Source: Pseudomonadota bacterium (GTDB lineage: Bacteria > Pseudomonadota > Alphaproteobacteria > Rhodospirillales > Magnetospirillaceae). From it: a DNA stretch of 64,000 nt. Positions 9,019-18,245 of this stretch are shown one piece after another. The position numbers and the translations under genes were made by a program. Every line of letters starts with the position of its first letter. Within the stretch, counting starts at the first letter, position 1. The notes under the pieces are model-generated. The model was not told the DNA's origin. It did no database searches and saw only the letters and a program-made list of their open reading frames with translations. The stretch is from positions 1 through 64,000 of the forward strand of contig JAJXWP010000006.1 in assembly GCA_021781575.1 (NCBI GenBank). The letters run 5' to 3'.

Positions 9019-10470
9019 TCACAGCGGGTAGTCGCCGGGTTGGCTGGAGATCGTGATCCAGCGGAGTTCAGTAAATTCATGAATGGCGGCGACACCGCCG
9101 AAGCGGCCGTAGCCACTGGCCTTGATGCCGCCGAACGGCATCTGGGGCTCGTCATGGATGGTCGGGCCATTGATATGGCAGATGCCGCTCTCGATCCGGC
9201 GGGCCACATCGAGTGCCCGCTTCACATCGCGGCCGAAGACGGCGGAGGACAGCCCATATTCGGTGTCGTTGGCCACCCGGACCGCTTCGTCGACACCGCG
9301 CACGCGTACGATGGCGACGACCGGTCCGAAGGACTCTTCGGAATAGATGCGCATCGACGGCGTCACGTAGTCGAGGATCGTGGCGTCCATCAACGTTCCG
9401 TTGGCGTGGCCGCCACAGAGGAGGCGGGCGCCCTTCGACACGGCGTCCTTGACCAGCCCGTCGATGCGCGCGACAGCCTCGCGGCCGACCAGCGAACCCA
9501 GCGGTGTGGCTCCTTTGCGAGGGTCGCCGGCGACTAGCATGGCGGCTTTACGGGCGAGCTTTTCGGCAACGGCGCTGGCCACCGCCTCGTCGACGATAAT
9601 GCGTTCGGTGGCCATGCAGATCTGGCCCTGGTTCATGAATGCCCCGAACGCCGCCGCCCTGACCGCCTCGTCGACATCGGCGTCATCGAGGATGAGCAGG
9701 GGTGCCTTGCTGCCCAGTTCCAGCAGCGCCGGCTTCAAGTGCCGCGCCGCCATTTGGGCGACGGTCCGGCCGACACGGGTGGATCCGGTGAAATTCACCC
9801 GCCGAACAGCCGGATGGGCGACCAGAGTTTCGGTGATGCGCTCGGCGTCGGCCGGGGCGCTGCTGATGATGTTGACGATGCCGTGGCCCATTCCGGCCTC
9901 GCACAGCACGTCGCCGATCAGGCGGTGGGTAAGGGGGCAGACTTCCGACGCCTTGAGCACTACGGTGTTGCCGCAGGCCAACGGCATTGCGACCGCACGC
10001 ACCCCAAGAATGACCGGCGCGTTCCATGGAGCGATGCCGAGTACGACGCCGACCGGTTGACGAACGGCCATCGCCGTCATCCCCGGCTTGTCCGATGGGA
10101 TGATCTGTCCGGCGATTTGTGTGGTCATGGCCCCGGCGTCGCGGAGTATGTCGGCAGCCAGCCGGACGTTGAACCGTGCCCAATCCTCGGTGGCGCCGGT
10201 TTCCTCGGTCATGGCGGTGATGAAGCGGTCGCTCCTCTCCTCCAGCAGTTCTGCCGCATCCAGCAGCATCCGGCGCCGTTCGCCCGGCGCCTGGGCCGAC
10301 CAGGCGGGGAAGGCCGCCGCCGCCGCTGCCGCCGCCGCCGACGCATCGGTGATGGTTGCGGCATCGGCCGATGTCGCCGGTTCGTCGGTTACCGGATTGA
10401 GCCGCTGAAACACGGCACCGTTCGAGGCCGGGCGGTCCTGCCCGGCGATGAGCAGCGGCACATGGAACAC
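9019..10470 (-). CDS. NAD(P)-dependent aldehyde dehydrogenase (aromatic aldehyde type), paralogue
   Basis: This 483-residue ALDH is plainly a paralogue of the enzyme at the far end of the operon. The two share long identical stretches such as GVVLGIAPWNAPVILG, RRVNFTGSTRVGR and NQGQIC. The nucleophile Cys (NQGQICMAT) and the FGGIKASGYGRFGG end motif are intact. The general-base motif is ELGSKAP instead of ELGGKAP, a Gly-to-Ser change next to the catalytic Glu. The start is GTG 10470, fixed by GGGGAGG five bases upstream. It is the first gene of the leftward Liv operon and diverges from the AraC-type regulator across 179 bases. Confidence 0.9.
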   Translation of the reverse strand: MFHVPLLIAGQDRPASNGAVFQRLNPVTDEPATSADAATITDASAAAAAAAAAFPAWSAQAPGERRRMLLDAAELLEERSDRFITAMTEETGATEDWARFNVRLAADILRDAGAMTTQIAGQIIPSDKPGMTAMAVRQPVGVVLGIAPWNAPVILGVRAVAMPLACGNTVVLKASEVCPLTHRLIGDVLCEAGMGHGIVNIISSAPADAERITETLVAHPAVRRVNFTGSTRVGRTVAQMAARHLKPALLELGSKAPLLILDDADVDEAVRAAAFGAFMNQGQICMATERIIVDEAVASAVAEKLARKAAMLVAGDPRKGATPLGSLVGREAVARIDGLVKDAVSKGARLLCGGHANGTLMDATILDYVTPSMRIYSEESFGPVVAIVRVRGVDEAVRVANDTEYGLSSAVFGRDVKRALDVARRIESGICHINGPTIHDEPQMPFGGIKASGYGRFGGVAAIHEFTELRWITISSQPGDYPL

Positions 10471-10562
10471 GCGTACCTCCCCAGGTACTGGCTTTTTGTC
10501 GGCTTTGGCTCTTGAGGCCAGCTTAGGCTGTCAGTAGGCCGCAGTCGCGGAGCGATGGCAAT

Positions 10563-10587
10563 GTACAATTCAGGGTTTTTATTGTAC
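10563..10587. promoter_or_regulatory. Inverted repeat in the ALDH/AraC intergenic region
   Basis: GTACAAT (10563-10569) and ATTGTAC (10581-10587) are perfect inverted arms with 11 bases between them, inside an AT-rich patch of an otherwise GC-rich spacer. The site lies 93 bases upstream of the aldehyde dehydrogenase GTG and 63 bases upstream of the regulator ATG. It is a reasonable operator for the divergent pair, but no binding protein is proven. Confidence 0.5.
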
Positions 10588-10649
10588 TTTTTTATCGCGC
10601 GGCTTTTTGTCGGTTTCTGTCGGCTGCTATTGTCCAGAGGCTTTGGCCC

Positions 10650-11558
10650 ATGCCCGTCAGGCGTTTCCCCGTTGACAATCGGCCGTGTGTACCGGGCGCC
10701 GCAGTGATCGCCGAGAAGATGGAGCCGGGTTTCGCCCGGCGAACTTGGTCAATCCCCAGCCTCGACGACCGCACGCGCTGCCATCTGTTCTTGGTCGCGC
10801 ACGGCCGGGCCGAGTTCGTCGCCGATGACGGCCTTGGGGTCGAACTGGCGGCGCCGCTGGTGGTTTGGCTGCCCCGGTCAGCGCGTGGCGAATTTCATTT
10901 GGCAGCCGGTGCCGATGGTGTGGCGGTCGCCGTTGCCGAGGATCTTGTCCTTCGCATCGTCGGGGACAGTCCGGTGGCGGCCCATCTTCGCCTGCTGTTC
11001 GACCGTGAGGTGGTCGCCCCACCGGAACGGGTCGCCTCTCAGCTCGACGAAATAGCCACGCTGTTCGGCGCCTTGGCGCGCGAATCGCGCCAGTCGCAGG
11101 TGGGGGGGGCGGCAATGATCGGTCTGTATTTGGGGTTGATCCTGCTGCACCTGTGGCGGGCTTCGGGCCTCGATTCGGGCAGGGGCGTGCGGGGTGGCGG
11201 CGCCACCACGGTCCAACGCTTCCGTCAGTTGATCGAATTGCATTACCGGGACGCCATGCGGGTCGACCAGTTCGCCGAGATGCTGGGGGTGAGTCGGGCC
11301 CATCTGCACGAGGCCTGTCTGCGGGCGACCGGCCGTACGCCGCTGGCATTGCTCCACGAGCGGCTGATCGAGGAAGCCAGGCTGCGATTGGACCTGACCA
11401 CGCTGCCGATCGAGGCGATCGGCTATGGCTTGGGGTTTCGCGACGCCGGATATTTCAACCGGTTCTTCAAGCGCCTGACCGGTCAATCGCCGGGGGCATA
11501 CCGGCGCTCGGCAGTCAGGCCATCGGGTGAAGCACCATCCTTTGCCGCATGGCCGTAG
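10650..11558 (+). CDS. AraC-family transcriptional regulator
   Basis: This 302-residue protein has an N-terminal cupin-like effector half (to about 180) and a C-terminal double helix-turn-helix domain. The second helix region ends in the family hallmark GLGFRDAGYFNRFFKRLTGQSPGAYR (split across about residues 262-288). ATG 10650 has AGAGG about ten bases upstream. It is transcribed divergently from the Liv/aldehyde dehydrogenase operon, so it most likely activates that operon in response to a substrate or intermediate. The effector is unknown. Confidence 0.88.
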   Translation: MPVRRFPVDNRPCVPGAAVIAEKMEPGFARRTWSIPSLDDRTRCHLFLVAHGRAEFVADDGLGVELAAPLVVWLPRSARGEFHLAAGADGVAVAVAEDLVLRIVGDSPVAAHLRLLFDREVVAPPERVASQLDEIATLFGALARESRQSQVGGAAMIGLYLGLILLHLWRASGLDSGRGVRGGGATTVQRFRQLIELHYRDAMRVDQFAEMLGVSRAHLHEACLRATGRTPLALLHERLIEEARLRLDLTTLPIEAIGYGLGFRDAGYFNRFFKRLTGQSPGAYRRSAVRPSGEAPSFAAWP

Positions 11559-11667
11559 GACTAAGCCTTGTCGGCCCTGATCGTGTTGCTGCGCGCTGGC
11601 GACCACCGCGATATGACGCGGGCGCTCTCACAATCGGCGCAAGGTGGCGGCGCTCCTGGACAAGGTC

Positions 11668-11695
11668 TCACCGGTCCTCGTCCAAGGACCGGTGA
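11668..11695. terminator. Bidirectional hairpin between convergent genes
   Basis: TCACCGGTCCT (11668-11678) and AGGACCGGTGA (11685-11695) form a perfect 11-bp stem with a 6-base loop. It sits between the ends of the AraC-type regulator and the thiolase, which converge here, so it can serve as a terminator for both. Confidence 0.65.
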
Positions 11696-11714
11696 CATGG
11701 GGATGAAGTGGGGA

Positions 11715-12923
11715 TCAGTTTCCTTTGGCTTCGGTCACCTTCAGCACCGTCGCCATACCGGTGTCGCCGGCGGCGCAGCCGGTGAACAGGCCGACGCCGC
11801 CGCCCCGCAGGACCAACTCCTCGATCATCTCGATGATCGAGCGCGCACCCGTTGGCGCCTGGGGGTGACCCCAGATCAGCGATGAGCCGTAGTTGTTCAT
11901 CCGGGCCAGCGGGAAACCGGTCTCGCGGGCGAAGACGATGTCGTTGACCGCGAAGGGGTTATGGGTCTTGACCGCATCGATCCGGCCGATGTCGAGTCCG
12001 GCGTGCGCAAGCGCGGCGTGGGCAGCGGGGACGGGGGCCATCGGCATGTGGCCCTTCTCGACGCGGGCGGTGCCGAAGCCCAGGAGTTCGATCTCGACGG
12101 CCTGGTTGGCCGAGGTGCGTCGCGCGATCTCGCGGGTGGTCACGACCAGGCCGGCGTTGCCGTCGGCCGGGTGGGTCTGGCCGCCGAAGGTCACGGTGCC
12201 GTCGGCCTTTACCGGCTTCAGCCTGCCCAACCCTTCGGCGGTGATTGGGAACACCCCCTCGTCGGCCGCCAGCGTGCCGACGGCCTTGCGGAAGCCCGAA
12301 TCGGTCAGGGTGACCTCCGCCATGTAGCGGCGCTGGAACTGTCGGTCGGCGGCCAGGGCCTCCTGGTACTGGCCATAGCGCATCAGCACCACGTCATGCT
12401 GCTCGGCGGTCGTGATGCCGTAGCGGCGCGCCACGTTTTCCGCCGTGTCGATCATTGCGTTGCGGGCATAGGGATCATTGTTGAAATTGTCGAGCACCCA
12501 GGCTTCGGTCACGCCGCGCGCGCCGGGGGCGGACTCGTCGGGGTAGTAGATGACCGCGCCGTTGGAACAGCGGTCGGCGGTGACGACCAGGACGCAGTTC
12601 GCGGTGCCGTCGCCCACTTCCTGCGCCGCCATCTGGAGCGCGCGCGCCCCGGTGGCGCAGGCCTGCGACACCGTCGGGCCGCCGACGCCGTCGATGCCCA
12701 TCATGCCGGTGACCCAGGGCAGGCCGAAGAAGCTGCTCGGCTGCGGCACGCTGAGGCCGAGGATGCCGAGATCAAAGCTCTCCATGGGGAATTCGCGCGC
12801 CTCCAGCGCCGCCCGCGCCGTGTTCGCCGCCAGCTTCAGGCTGTGCAGGCGGGCCAGCGCCCCCTGCCACTTGGCGAAGGGGGTTGACCAATAGGCACCG
12901 TAAGGGATGTATGCGTTAGTCAC
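11715..12923 (-). CDS. Thiolase (3-ketoacyl-CoA/acetyl-CoA acetyltransferase family)
   Basis: This thiolase-superfamily protein of 402 residues would cleave a 3-oxoacyl-CoA with CoA, the last step of a beta-oxidation turn. The nucleophile Cys is at about 89 (SQACATGAR), the HNPF histidine motif is present, and the second catalytic Cys is in TGCAAGDTG. GTG 12923 is chosen because GGAGG lies five bases upstream. An ATG four codons earlier (12935) would place that GGAGG inside the gene. It is the last gene of the leftward arm of the MarR-controlled cluster, 23 bases after the acyl-CoA dehydrogenase. The context suggests an aromatic 3-oxopropanoyl-CoA substrate. Confidence 0.88.
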   Translation of the reverse strand: MTNAYIPYGAYWSTPFAKWQGALARLHSLKLAANTARAALEAREFPMESFDLGILGLSVPQPSSFFGLPWVTGMMGIDGVGGPTVSQACATGARALQMAAQEVGDGTANCVLVVTADRCSNGAVIYYPDESAPGARGVTEAWVLDNFNNDPYARNAMIDTAENVARRYGITTAEQHDVVLMRYGQYQEALAADRQFQRRYMAEVTLTDSGFRKAVGTLAADEGVFPITAEGLGRLKPVKADGTVTFGGQTHPADGNAGLVVTTREIARRTSANQAVEIELLGFGTARVEKGHMPMAPVPAAHAALAHAGLDIGRIDAVKTHNPFAVNDIVFARETGFPLARMNNYGSSLIWGHPQAPTGARSIIEMIEELVLRGGGVGLFTGCAAGDTGMATVLKVTEAKGN

Positions 12924-12946
12924 TCGAACCTCCATGCTCCCGAGCT

Positions 12947-14605
12947 TCAGGCAAAGACCTCGTCGTCGAGGCCGGACAGTGGGCTTGCGCCGGCGCAGAG
13001 CGCGGCCAGATGCGCCGATTCGGGCAGCATCCAGCGGGCGACGTACTCGGCGGCGGCAGCGATGCGCGTCGGATTGGGCGCCTTCGCTCCGGCGGATTCC
13101 AGCCGCGCCCAGGCGGCGCCGAGGGCCACCAGCCCGGATAGGCGCATATAGGCGTCGGCCACCGTGCTGAGGGCCGCCGATCCCCGCACCGCCTCGGTGG
13201 CCGACCGCCAATGGCCGAGTGCGGTGGCGAGCGCCGGGGCGACCCGGCCGGCCAGCGCGGCGGCAGCTTCGGCGTCGCGGCCGAAGGCTTCGGCCGGCCG
13301 GCCGCCGTCCTGGCTGAGCAGGCGGCCGGCCAGGGTCGCCGCCTGGATCCCATTGGTACCCTCGTAGATCTTGGTAATGCGTCCGTCGCGCAACAGTTGC
13401 TCGACCCGGTATTCGCGCAGGAAGCCGTAGCCGCCATGCACCTGGATGGCATGGTCGGCGGCGGCCATCGCCGCTTCGGTGGCGAAGGCCTTGCACACCG
13501 GGGTCATGAACTGGACCAGCGGTGAGGCGGGGTCCAACTCCAGTTCCACCAGGCCGCGGTAGATCATCGCCCGGCATCCCTGGGTCAGGGCGATCTGGGC
13601 CAGCAGCATGCGCCGCACGTCGTCGTGGGCGGCGATGGGCTGCGGGCCCTGGCGGCCGGGCAGGCGGCCCTGGCGGCGGGTGGCAGCATAGGCACGCGAG
13701 CGCTGGCCGGCGGCCTCAGCTAGGCCGATGCCCTCGAGCGCCACCTCCAGGCGCTGGATGTTCATCATGGTGAACATGCGGGCCAGACCCTCGCCCGGTC
13801 GGCCGATGATCTCGCTCCAGGCCCCGTCGAACGCCAACTGGCAGGTGGGCGAGGCGTGCATGCCCATCTTCTCCTCGAGCCGCAGCACCGAAATCGCATT
13901 GCGGCCGCCGTCGTCGAGGATCGACGGGCAGGCGAACAGCGACAGCGCCTTGGTGCCGAGCGATGGATCGCCGGTCCGCGCCAGCACCAGATGGAGGATG
14001 CGGCCTCCAGTAAGGTCGTGGCCGCCGCCCGAGATGAAGATCTTGCTGCCGGTGATGCGCCACGAGCCGTCGGCTTCGGGGCTGGCGGTGGTGCGCACCA
14101 ACGACAGGTCCGAGCCGGCCTGCGGTTCGGTCAGCGCCATGGTCGCCAGCCATTCCCCCGAGGCGAGGCGGGGTATGAGCCTGGCCTTCTGGTCGGCCGA
14201 GGCGTTGGCGGCCAGGGTGCGGAGCGCGGCGGTGCCCAGGATCAGCACCATCTGGAACGACAGGCTGGCGCCGGCCAGCATTTCGGACAGGCAGGCAGAC
14301 AGGATGTGGGGCAGGCCCTGGCCGCCGAACTCCTCGGGCGCCGACAGGGCCGGCCAGCCGCCGGCGGCATAGGCCTCCCAGGCGGCGCGGAAGGCGGCGG
14401 GCATGCGCACTTCGCCCCCTTCCAGCCGGCAGCCCTCGGCATCGCCCAGCGGATCGATGGGGGCGATCACCTCATCCACCAGGCGGGCGGCATGGCCCAG
14501 CACCTCGGCGGCCAGGTCCCGGTCCCAGCCGGGCAGGCGGCCGGCCTCGGCGGCGTGGTCCAGCGCGAACAGGATGTCGGAGAGCGGGGTGCGATAATCG
14601 ATCAT
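12947..14605 (-). CDS. Acyl-CoA dehydrogenase (large, DmdC/AidB-like class)
   Basis: This FAD-dependent enzyme of 552 residues introduces a 2,3-double bond into an acyl-CoA. Visible motifs are the flavin-binding ALTEPQAGSD and ITGSKIFISGG segments, HGGYGFLREYRVEQLLRD, and IYEGTNGIQ containing the catalytic Glu. A C-terminal extension of about 120 residues beyond the core matches the larger acyl-CoA dehydrogenase class. ATG 14605 overlaps the livF-type stop by four bases. With ligase, hydratase, 3-hydroxyacyl-CoA dehydrogenase and thiolase nearby, it would let the cluster take in saturated side chains (for example dihydrocinnamates) as well as unsaturated ones. That is inference. Confidence 0.9.
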   Translation of the reverse strand: MIDYRTPLSDILFALDHAAEAGRLPGWDRDLAAEVLGHAARLVDEVIAPIDPLGDAEGCRLEGGEVRMPAAFRAAWEAYAAGGWPALSAPEEFGGQGLPHILSACLSEMLAGASLSFQMVLILGTAALRTLAANASADQKARLIPRLASGEWLATMALTEPQAGSDLSLVRTTASPEADGSWRITGSKIFISGGGHDLTGGRILHLVLARTGDPSLGTKALSLFACPSILDDGGRNAISVLRLEEKMGMHASPTCQLAFDGAWSEIIGRPGEGLARMFTMMNIQRLEVALEGIGLAEAAGQRSRAYAATRRQGRLPGRQGPQPIAAHDDVRRMLLAQIALTQGCRAMIYRGLVELELDPASPLVQFMTPVCKAFATEAAMAAADHAIQVHGGYGFLREYRVEQLLRDGRITKIYEGTNGIQAATLAGRLLSQDGGRPAEAFGRDAEAAAALAGRVAPALATALGHWRSATEAVRGSAALSTVADAYMRLSGLVALGAAWARLESAGAKAPNPTRIAAAAEYVARWMLPESAHLAALCAGASPLSGLDDEVFA

Positions 14606-15336
14606 ACGGGTTCCACGTCCTTCAGTCCGAGATAGCTTTCGATCACCCGCGGATCGCCGGCCAGCTCGGCGGCGGGGCCGGCCAGGGTGGCCGAGCCAGT
14701 TTCCATCACCACTCCCCAGTCGGCGACCTGCAGCGCCGCCCGCGCGTTCTGTTCCACCAGCAGGATGGCGACGCCGGTGGCTCGCAACTCGGCGATCAGG
14801 CGCAGGATATCCTTCACCACCCGGGGCGCCAGGCCGAGGCTGGGTTCGTCCAGCATCAGCAGCCGCGGGCAGGCCATCAGCGCCCGACCCATCGCCAGCA
14901 TCTGCCTCTCGCCGCCAGACAGCGTGCCCGCCGCTTGGCGGCGGCGCTCCTTCAGGCGGGGAAACAGCGCGTAGACCTCCTCCAGCCCCTGGGTCGCCGA
15001 CCGGCCACGCGGCCGGCGGTAGGCGCCAAGCCTGAGGTTGTCCTCGACCGGCATGGTGGCGAACAATTCGCGCCTTTCGGGGACCAGGCTGAGCCCGGCG
15101 GCGACCCGGTCCTCGACCGAGGTGTCGGCCAGCGGCCTGCCGTCCAGCAGAAATTGGCCGGCCGCCGGGGCCAGCACCCCCATGGCGGCGTTGAGCAGCG
15201 TGCTCTTGCCGGCACCATTGGCGCCGACTACCGTGACGATGGTCCCGGCCGGGATGTCGAGCGACACGTCGCGCACCGCCTCGATCTTGCCGTAGGACAC
15301 CGAGACGTTGCGGATGGAGAACAGGAGGGCAGTCAT
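14602..15336 (-). CDS. ABC transporter ATP-binding protein, LivF family
   Basis: This 244-residue ATPase has Walker A (GANGAGKSTLL), the signature LSGGERQML and Walker B (LLMLDEPSLGL). It is a typical LivF and partners with the ATPase domain of the LivM-LivG fusion encoded just upstream. ATG 15336 overlaps the fusion's stop codon by four bases. It belongs to the second, MarR-associated transporter and is clearly distinct from the LivF of the first cluster. Confidence 0.92.
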   Translation of the reverse strand: MTALLFSIRNVSVSYGKIEAVRDVSLDIPAGTIVTVVGANGAGKSTLLNAAMGVLAPAAGQFLLDGRPLADTSVEDRVAAGLSLVPERRELFATMPVEDNLRLGAYRRPRGRSATQGLEEVYALFPRLKERRRQAAGTLSGGERQMLAMGRALMACPRLLMLDEPSLGLAPRVVKDILRLIAELRATGVAILLVEQNARAALQVADWGVVMETGSATLAGPAAELAGDPRVIESYLGLKDVEPV

Positions 15337-17108
15337 TCGATCCCTCCCAAATAGGCTTCGAGCACCGTGGGATCCTTGCGGATCGCCGCCGGTCCACCCT
15401 CGGCGATCTTCGAGCCGAAATCCATCACCACCAGCCGGTCGACCAGACCCATGACAAAGTCCATGTCGTGCTCGACCAGCAGGATGGTGGTGCCTTCGGC
15501 GCGCAACTGGTCGAGCAGTTCGGCCAACACCCGCTTTTCACCATGGCGCAGGCCAGCGGCTGGCTCGTCGAGCAGCAGCAGCAGCGGGTCGAGGCACAGC
15601 GCACGGGCGATCTCGACCACCCGGCTTTGGCCCAGGGCCAAGGTGCCGGCCGGCTGGTGAAGGCAGTCGCCCAGGCCGCAGCGGCGCAGCTGGCGGGCGG
15701 CTTCCGCCTTTAGTGCGCGCTCCTCGGCCCGTTCGGCGCGCAGCATGGCGCGCACCATGCCGGCGCCGCCGCGCAGATGGGCGCCGAGTGCCACGTTGTC
15801 GAGCACGCTCATCTCGGGCAAAAGCTTGACGTGCTGGAAGCTGCGCGCCACCCCCAGCTCGGCGATCAGACGGGAATCCTTGCCCTCGATCGGCTCGCCC
15901 AGCAGGCGCACCGTGCCGCTGGACCGGCGCAACACTCCGGTGATCAGGTTGAAGGTGGTGCTCTTGCCGGCGCCGTTGGGGCCGATCAGTCCGACGATCT
16001 CGCCAGCGGCGACAGTGAAGCTCACGTCCCTGACCGCCACCAGGCCGCCGAACACCTTTTGCAGCGACGCCACGTCCAGCAGCGGCCGGCCGCGGGGAGG
16101 CAGCGTGCGGCGGGGCAGGGCGGGGCCGTCGGCCACCGTCGCCGTTCGGCCCGGTGCCGGCAGCAGGCGGCGCACTTGCACCCAGAGGCCGTCCCGGGAG
16201 AACTGCAGCAGCAGGACAAGGATGGTGCCGAAAACGATGGTGTCGTAGTCGCCAGTGCGGTGGAACAGCTTGGGCAGGACGATCTGCAGCCAGTCCTTGA
16301 GGATGGGCACCAGACCGGCGCCGAGGATCGCCCCCCAGACTTGGCCGGCGCCGCCGATCACCGCCATGAGCAGGTATTCGATGCCGGCGTTGAGGCCGAA
16401 GGGTGTCGGCGTCACCGCGCGCTGCACGTGGGCATAAAGCCAGCCTGAGATGCCTGCCAGCACCGCGGCGTAGACGAAGACCGCCAGCTTGGCCCGCTCG
16501 GTGTTCACCCCGAAGGCCCGCGCGGCGACCGCGCCACCCTTCAGCGCGCGGATGGCCCGCCCAACGCGGGAATCGAGCAGATTCTCGGTCGCGATCGTCG
16601 CCAGGGCGACGAAGCCCCAGATCACGTAGAATACCGAGCGCCCGTCATACAGGGGATGACCGGCCACCGACAGCGGCGGGATTCCCGAGATACCGTCGTG
16701 CTGGCCGAGCATCTCGAGGGTGCCGAACAGGTAATATAGGCTGATCGCCCAGGCCATGGTGCCGAGCGGCAGGTAGTGCCCCGACAGGCGCACGGTCATC
16801 AGCCCGATCGCCACCGCCGCCGCCGCGGTCAACACGATGACCACCGGCAGAGTCGCCCAGGGCGAAATGCCGTGGGCGGTGGTGAGCAGGGCGGTGGTGT
16901 AGGCGCCAAAGCCGCAGAAGGCCGCTTGGCCGAACGAGGTGATGCCGCCGACGCCGGTCAGCACCATCAGCCCGATGACCACCGGGGCGGCCAGCCCGAT
17001 ATCGTTGAGCACGGTGATCCAGTATTCGGGGGTCGCGGGGATCAGCGGCAGGGTCAGGACGGCGAGCGCCAGGCCGGCCGCAAGGGCGCGGGGACAAAAG
17101 CGCGTCAT
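15333..17108 (-). CDS. LivM-LivG fusion: ABC permease joined to ATP-binding domain
   Basis: A single 591-residue reading frame encodes a LivM-type permease (about 1-325, with LVLTGVGGITSFGQAAFCGFGAY) followed by a Pro/Arg-rich linker (about 325-345) and a complete LivG ATPase. In the ATPase, Walker A is GPNGAGKSTTF, LALGQSRVVEIARAL stands at the signature position, and Walker B is LLLLLDEPAAGL. ATG 17108 is favoured by GAGGAG eight bases upstream, overlapping the livH stop. Fusion of the two subunits fixes their 1:1 ratio. Such fusions are known among Liv-type systems, but the first cluster in this same window keeps them separate. Confidence 0.92.
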   Translation of the reverse strand: MTRFCPRALAAGLALAVLTLPLIPATPEYWITVLNDIGLAAPVVIGLMVLTGVGGITSFGQAAFCGFGAYTTALLTTAHGISPWATLPVVIVLTAAAAVAIGLMTVRLSGHYLPLGTMAWAISLYYLFGTLEMLGQHDGISGIPPLSVAGHPLYDGRSVFYVIWGFVALATIATENLLDSRVGRAIRALKGGAVAARAFGVNTERAKLAVFVYAAVLAGISGWLYAHVQRAVTPTPFGLNAGIEYLLMAVIGGAGQVWGAILGAGLVPILKDWLQIVLPKLFHRTGDYDTIVFGTILVLLLQFSRDGLWVQVRRLLPAPGRTATVADGPALPRRTLPPRGRPLLDVASLQKVFGGLVAVRDVSFTVAAGEIVGLIGPNGAGKSTTFNLITGVLRRSSGTVRLLGEPIEGKDSRLIAELGVARSFQHVKLLPEMSVLDNVALGAHLRGGAGMVRAMLRAERAEERALKAEAARQLRRCGLGDCLHQPAGTLALGQSRVVEIARALCLDPLLLLLDEPAAGLRHGEKRVLAELLDQLRAEGTTILLVEHDMDFVMGLVDRLVVMDFGSKIAEGGPAAIRKDPTVLEAYLGGIE

Positions 17109-17113
17109 GGCAG

Positions 17114-18151
17114 TCACTCCTCGTCCTCGGCATGGGGCGAGCGCACCGAGCGCCACAGCAGCACCGGGATGATGGTGGTGAAGACGATCACCTCTTTGAA
17201 CGAGGAGGCCCAGAACGAGGCGAAGGATTCCACCAGCCCCACCGCGATCGCCGCAACGGCGACGCCCGGATAGCTGACCAGATCGGCGATGATCGCGGCC
17301 ACAAAACCCTTGAGCCCGGTGATGAAGCCGGTGTCGTAGAAGGTGGTGGTGACCGGCGCCGACAGGATGCCCGACACCGCGCCGATGGTCGCGGCCATGC
17401 CGAAGGCCAGCCAACCCGCTCGCTCGGCGGGAATGCCCACCAGCCGCGCACCCAGGCGGTTGACTGCGGTGGCGCGCAGCGCCTTGCCGGTCAGCGTGCG
17501 GCCGAAGAACAGGCCGAGCGCCCCCATCAGCAGCCCGGTGACGCCGAGGATCCACAGACTCTGACCGGTGACGGTCAGTGGCCCGAGGGTGAGGTTCGCC
17601 GCCGACAGCGGCGTGCTGCGGCTGCCCTCGGCACCGAAAAAGACCAGCCCCAGCCCAACCAGGCCGAGATGGACGCCGACCGAGGCGATTAGCAGGACCA
17701 GCACCGAGGCGCGGGCCAGCGGCCGGAAGACGATGCGGTAGAGGAACGGGCCCAGGGGAGCGATGATCGCCAGGGTCAGGCCGACCCGAGCGGCTTGCCC
17801 CAGGTGCAGCGGTGCCGTCAACTCGGCCAGGGCGGCGACGGCGGCCGGCAGCCCCAGGTCGAAGGCCAGCAGCCGGACCAGCGCCCAGCCCTTGCGGGCG
17901 GCGGGAACCAGGGCCAAGGTCTGCAGGCAGGCGACAGCGCCCAGCGCCAGCGCCAGCCAGGCGGTGCCCGGCGTCTCGCCCCGCTCCAGGGCGGCCAGCG
18001 TGAGCGCGCCATAGGCGACGAATTCGCCTTGCGGCACGAAAATCACCCGCGTGACAGTGAAGACCAGTACCAGCGACAGCCCCAGCAGAGCATAGATCGC
18101 GCCGTTGATCACACCGTCCTGGGCCAGGAACAGGGCGATGGTGGTGTCCAA
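17114..18151 (-). CDS. Branched-chain-type ABC transporter permease, LivH family
   Basis: This 345-residue inner-membrane permease has the LivH opening ([19 protein letters not shown]) and about eight further hydrophobic segments. It is longer than usual because of an extra region around residues 60-100. The start appears to be TTG 18151 with GAGG six bases upstream, and no ATG is suitably placed. It is the first full gene of the leftward arm and would form the channel with the LivM part of the fusion protein. Two operator-like repeats lie about 95-130 bases upstream. Confidence 0.87.
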   Translation of the reverse strand: MDTTIALFLAQDGVINGAIYALLGLSLVLVFTVTRVIFVPQGEFVAYGALTLAALERGETPGTAWLALALGAVACLQTLALVPAARKGWALVRLLAFDLGLPAAVAALAELTAPLHLGQAARVGLTLAIIAPLGPFLYRIVFRPLARASVLVLLIASVGVHLGLVGLGLVFFGAEGSRSTPLSAANLTLGPLTVTGQSLWILGVTGLLMGALGLFFGRTLTGKALRATAVNRLGARLVGIPAERAGWLAFGMAATIGAVSGILSAPVTTTFYDTGFITGLKGFVAAIIADLVSYPGVAVAAIAVGLVESFASFWASSFKEVIVFTTIIPVLLWRSVRSPHAEDEE

Positions 18152-18202
18152 GGTTGCCTCGGTGGTTGTTGTCCGAACTTGAATGCGAACGGTGACGGCT
18201 GG

Positions 18203-18229
18203 TCAGGTCTTCAGCGATCGGCGGCGCAT
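18203..18229 (-). CDS. Possible 8-codon leader peptide upstream of livH
   Basis: ATG at 18229 is preceded by GGGAGG seven bases upstream and opens an 8-residue frame (MRRRSLKT) that stops at 18203. The ribosome-binding site is better than that of the livH-type gene itself. It lies between the operator region and livH. It may be a translated leader or chance, and nothing beyond the start context supports it. Confidence 0.25.
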   Translation of the reverse strand: MRRRSLKT

Positions 18230-18245
18230 CAGTAATCCTCCCAAT

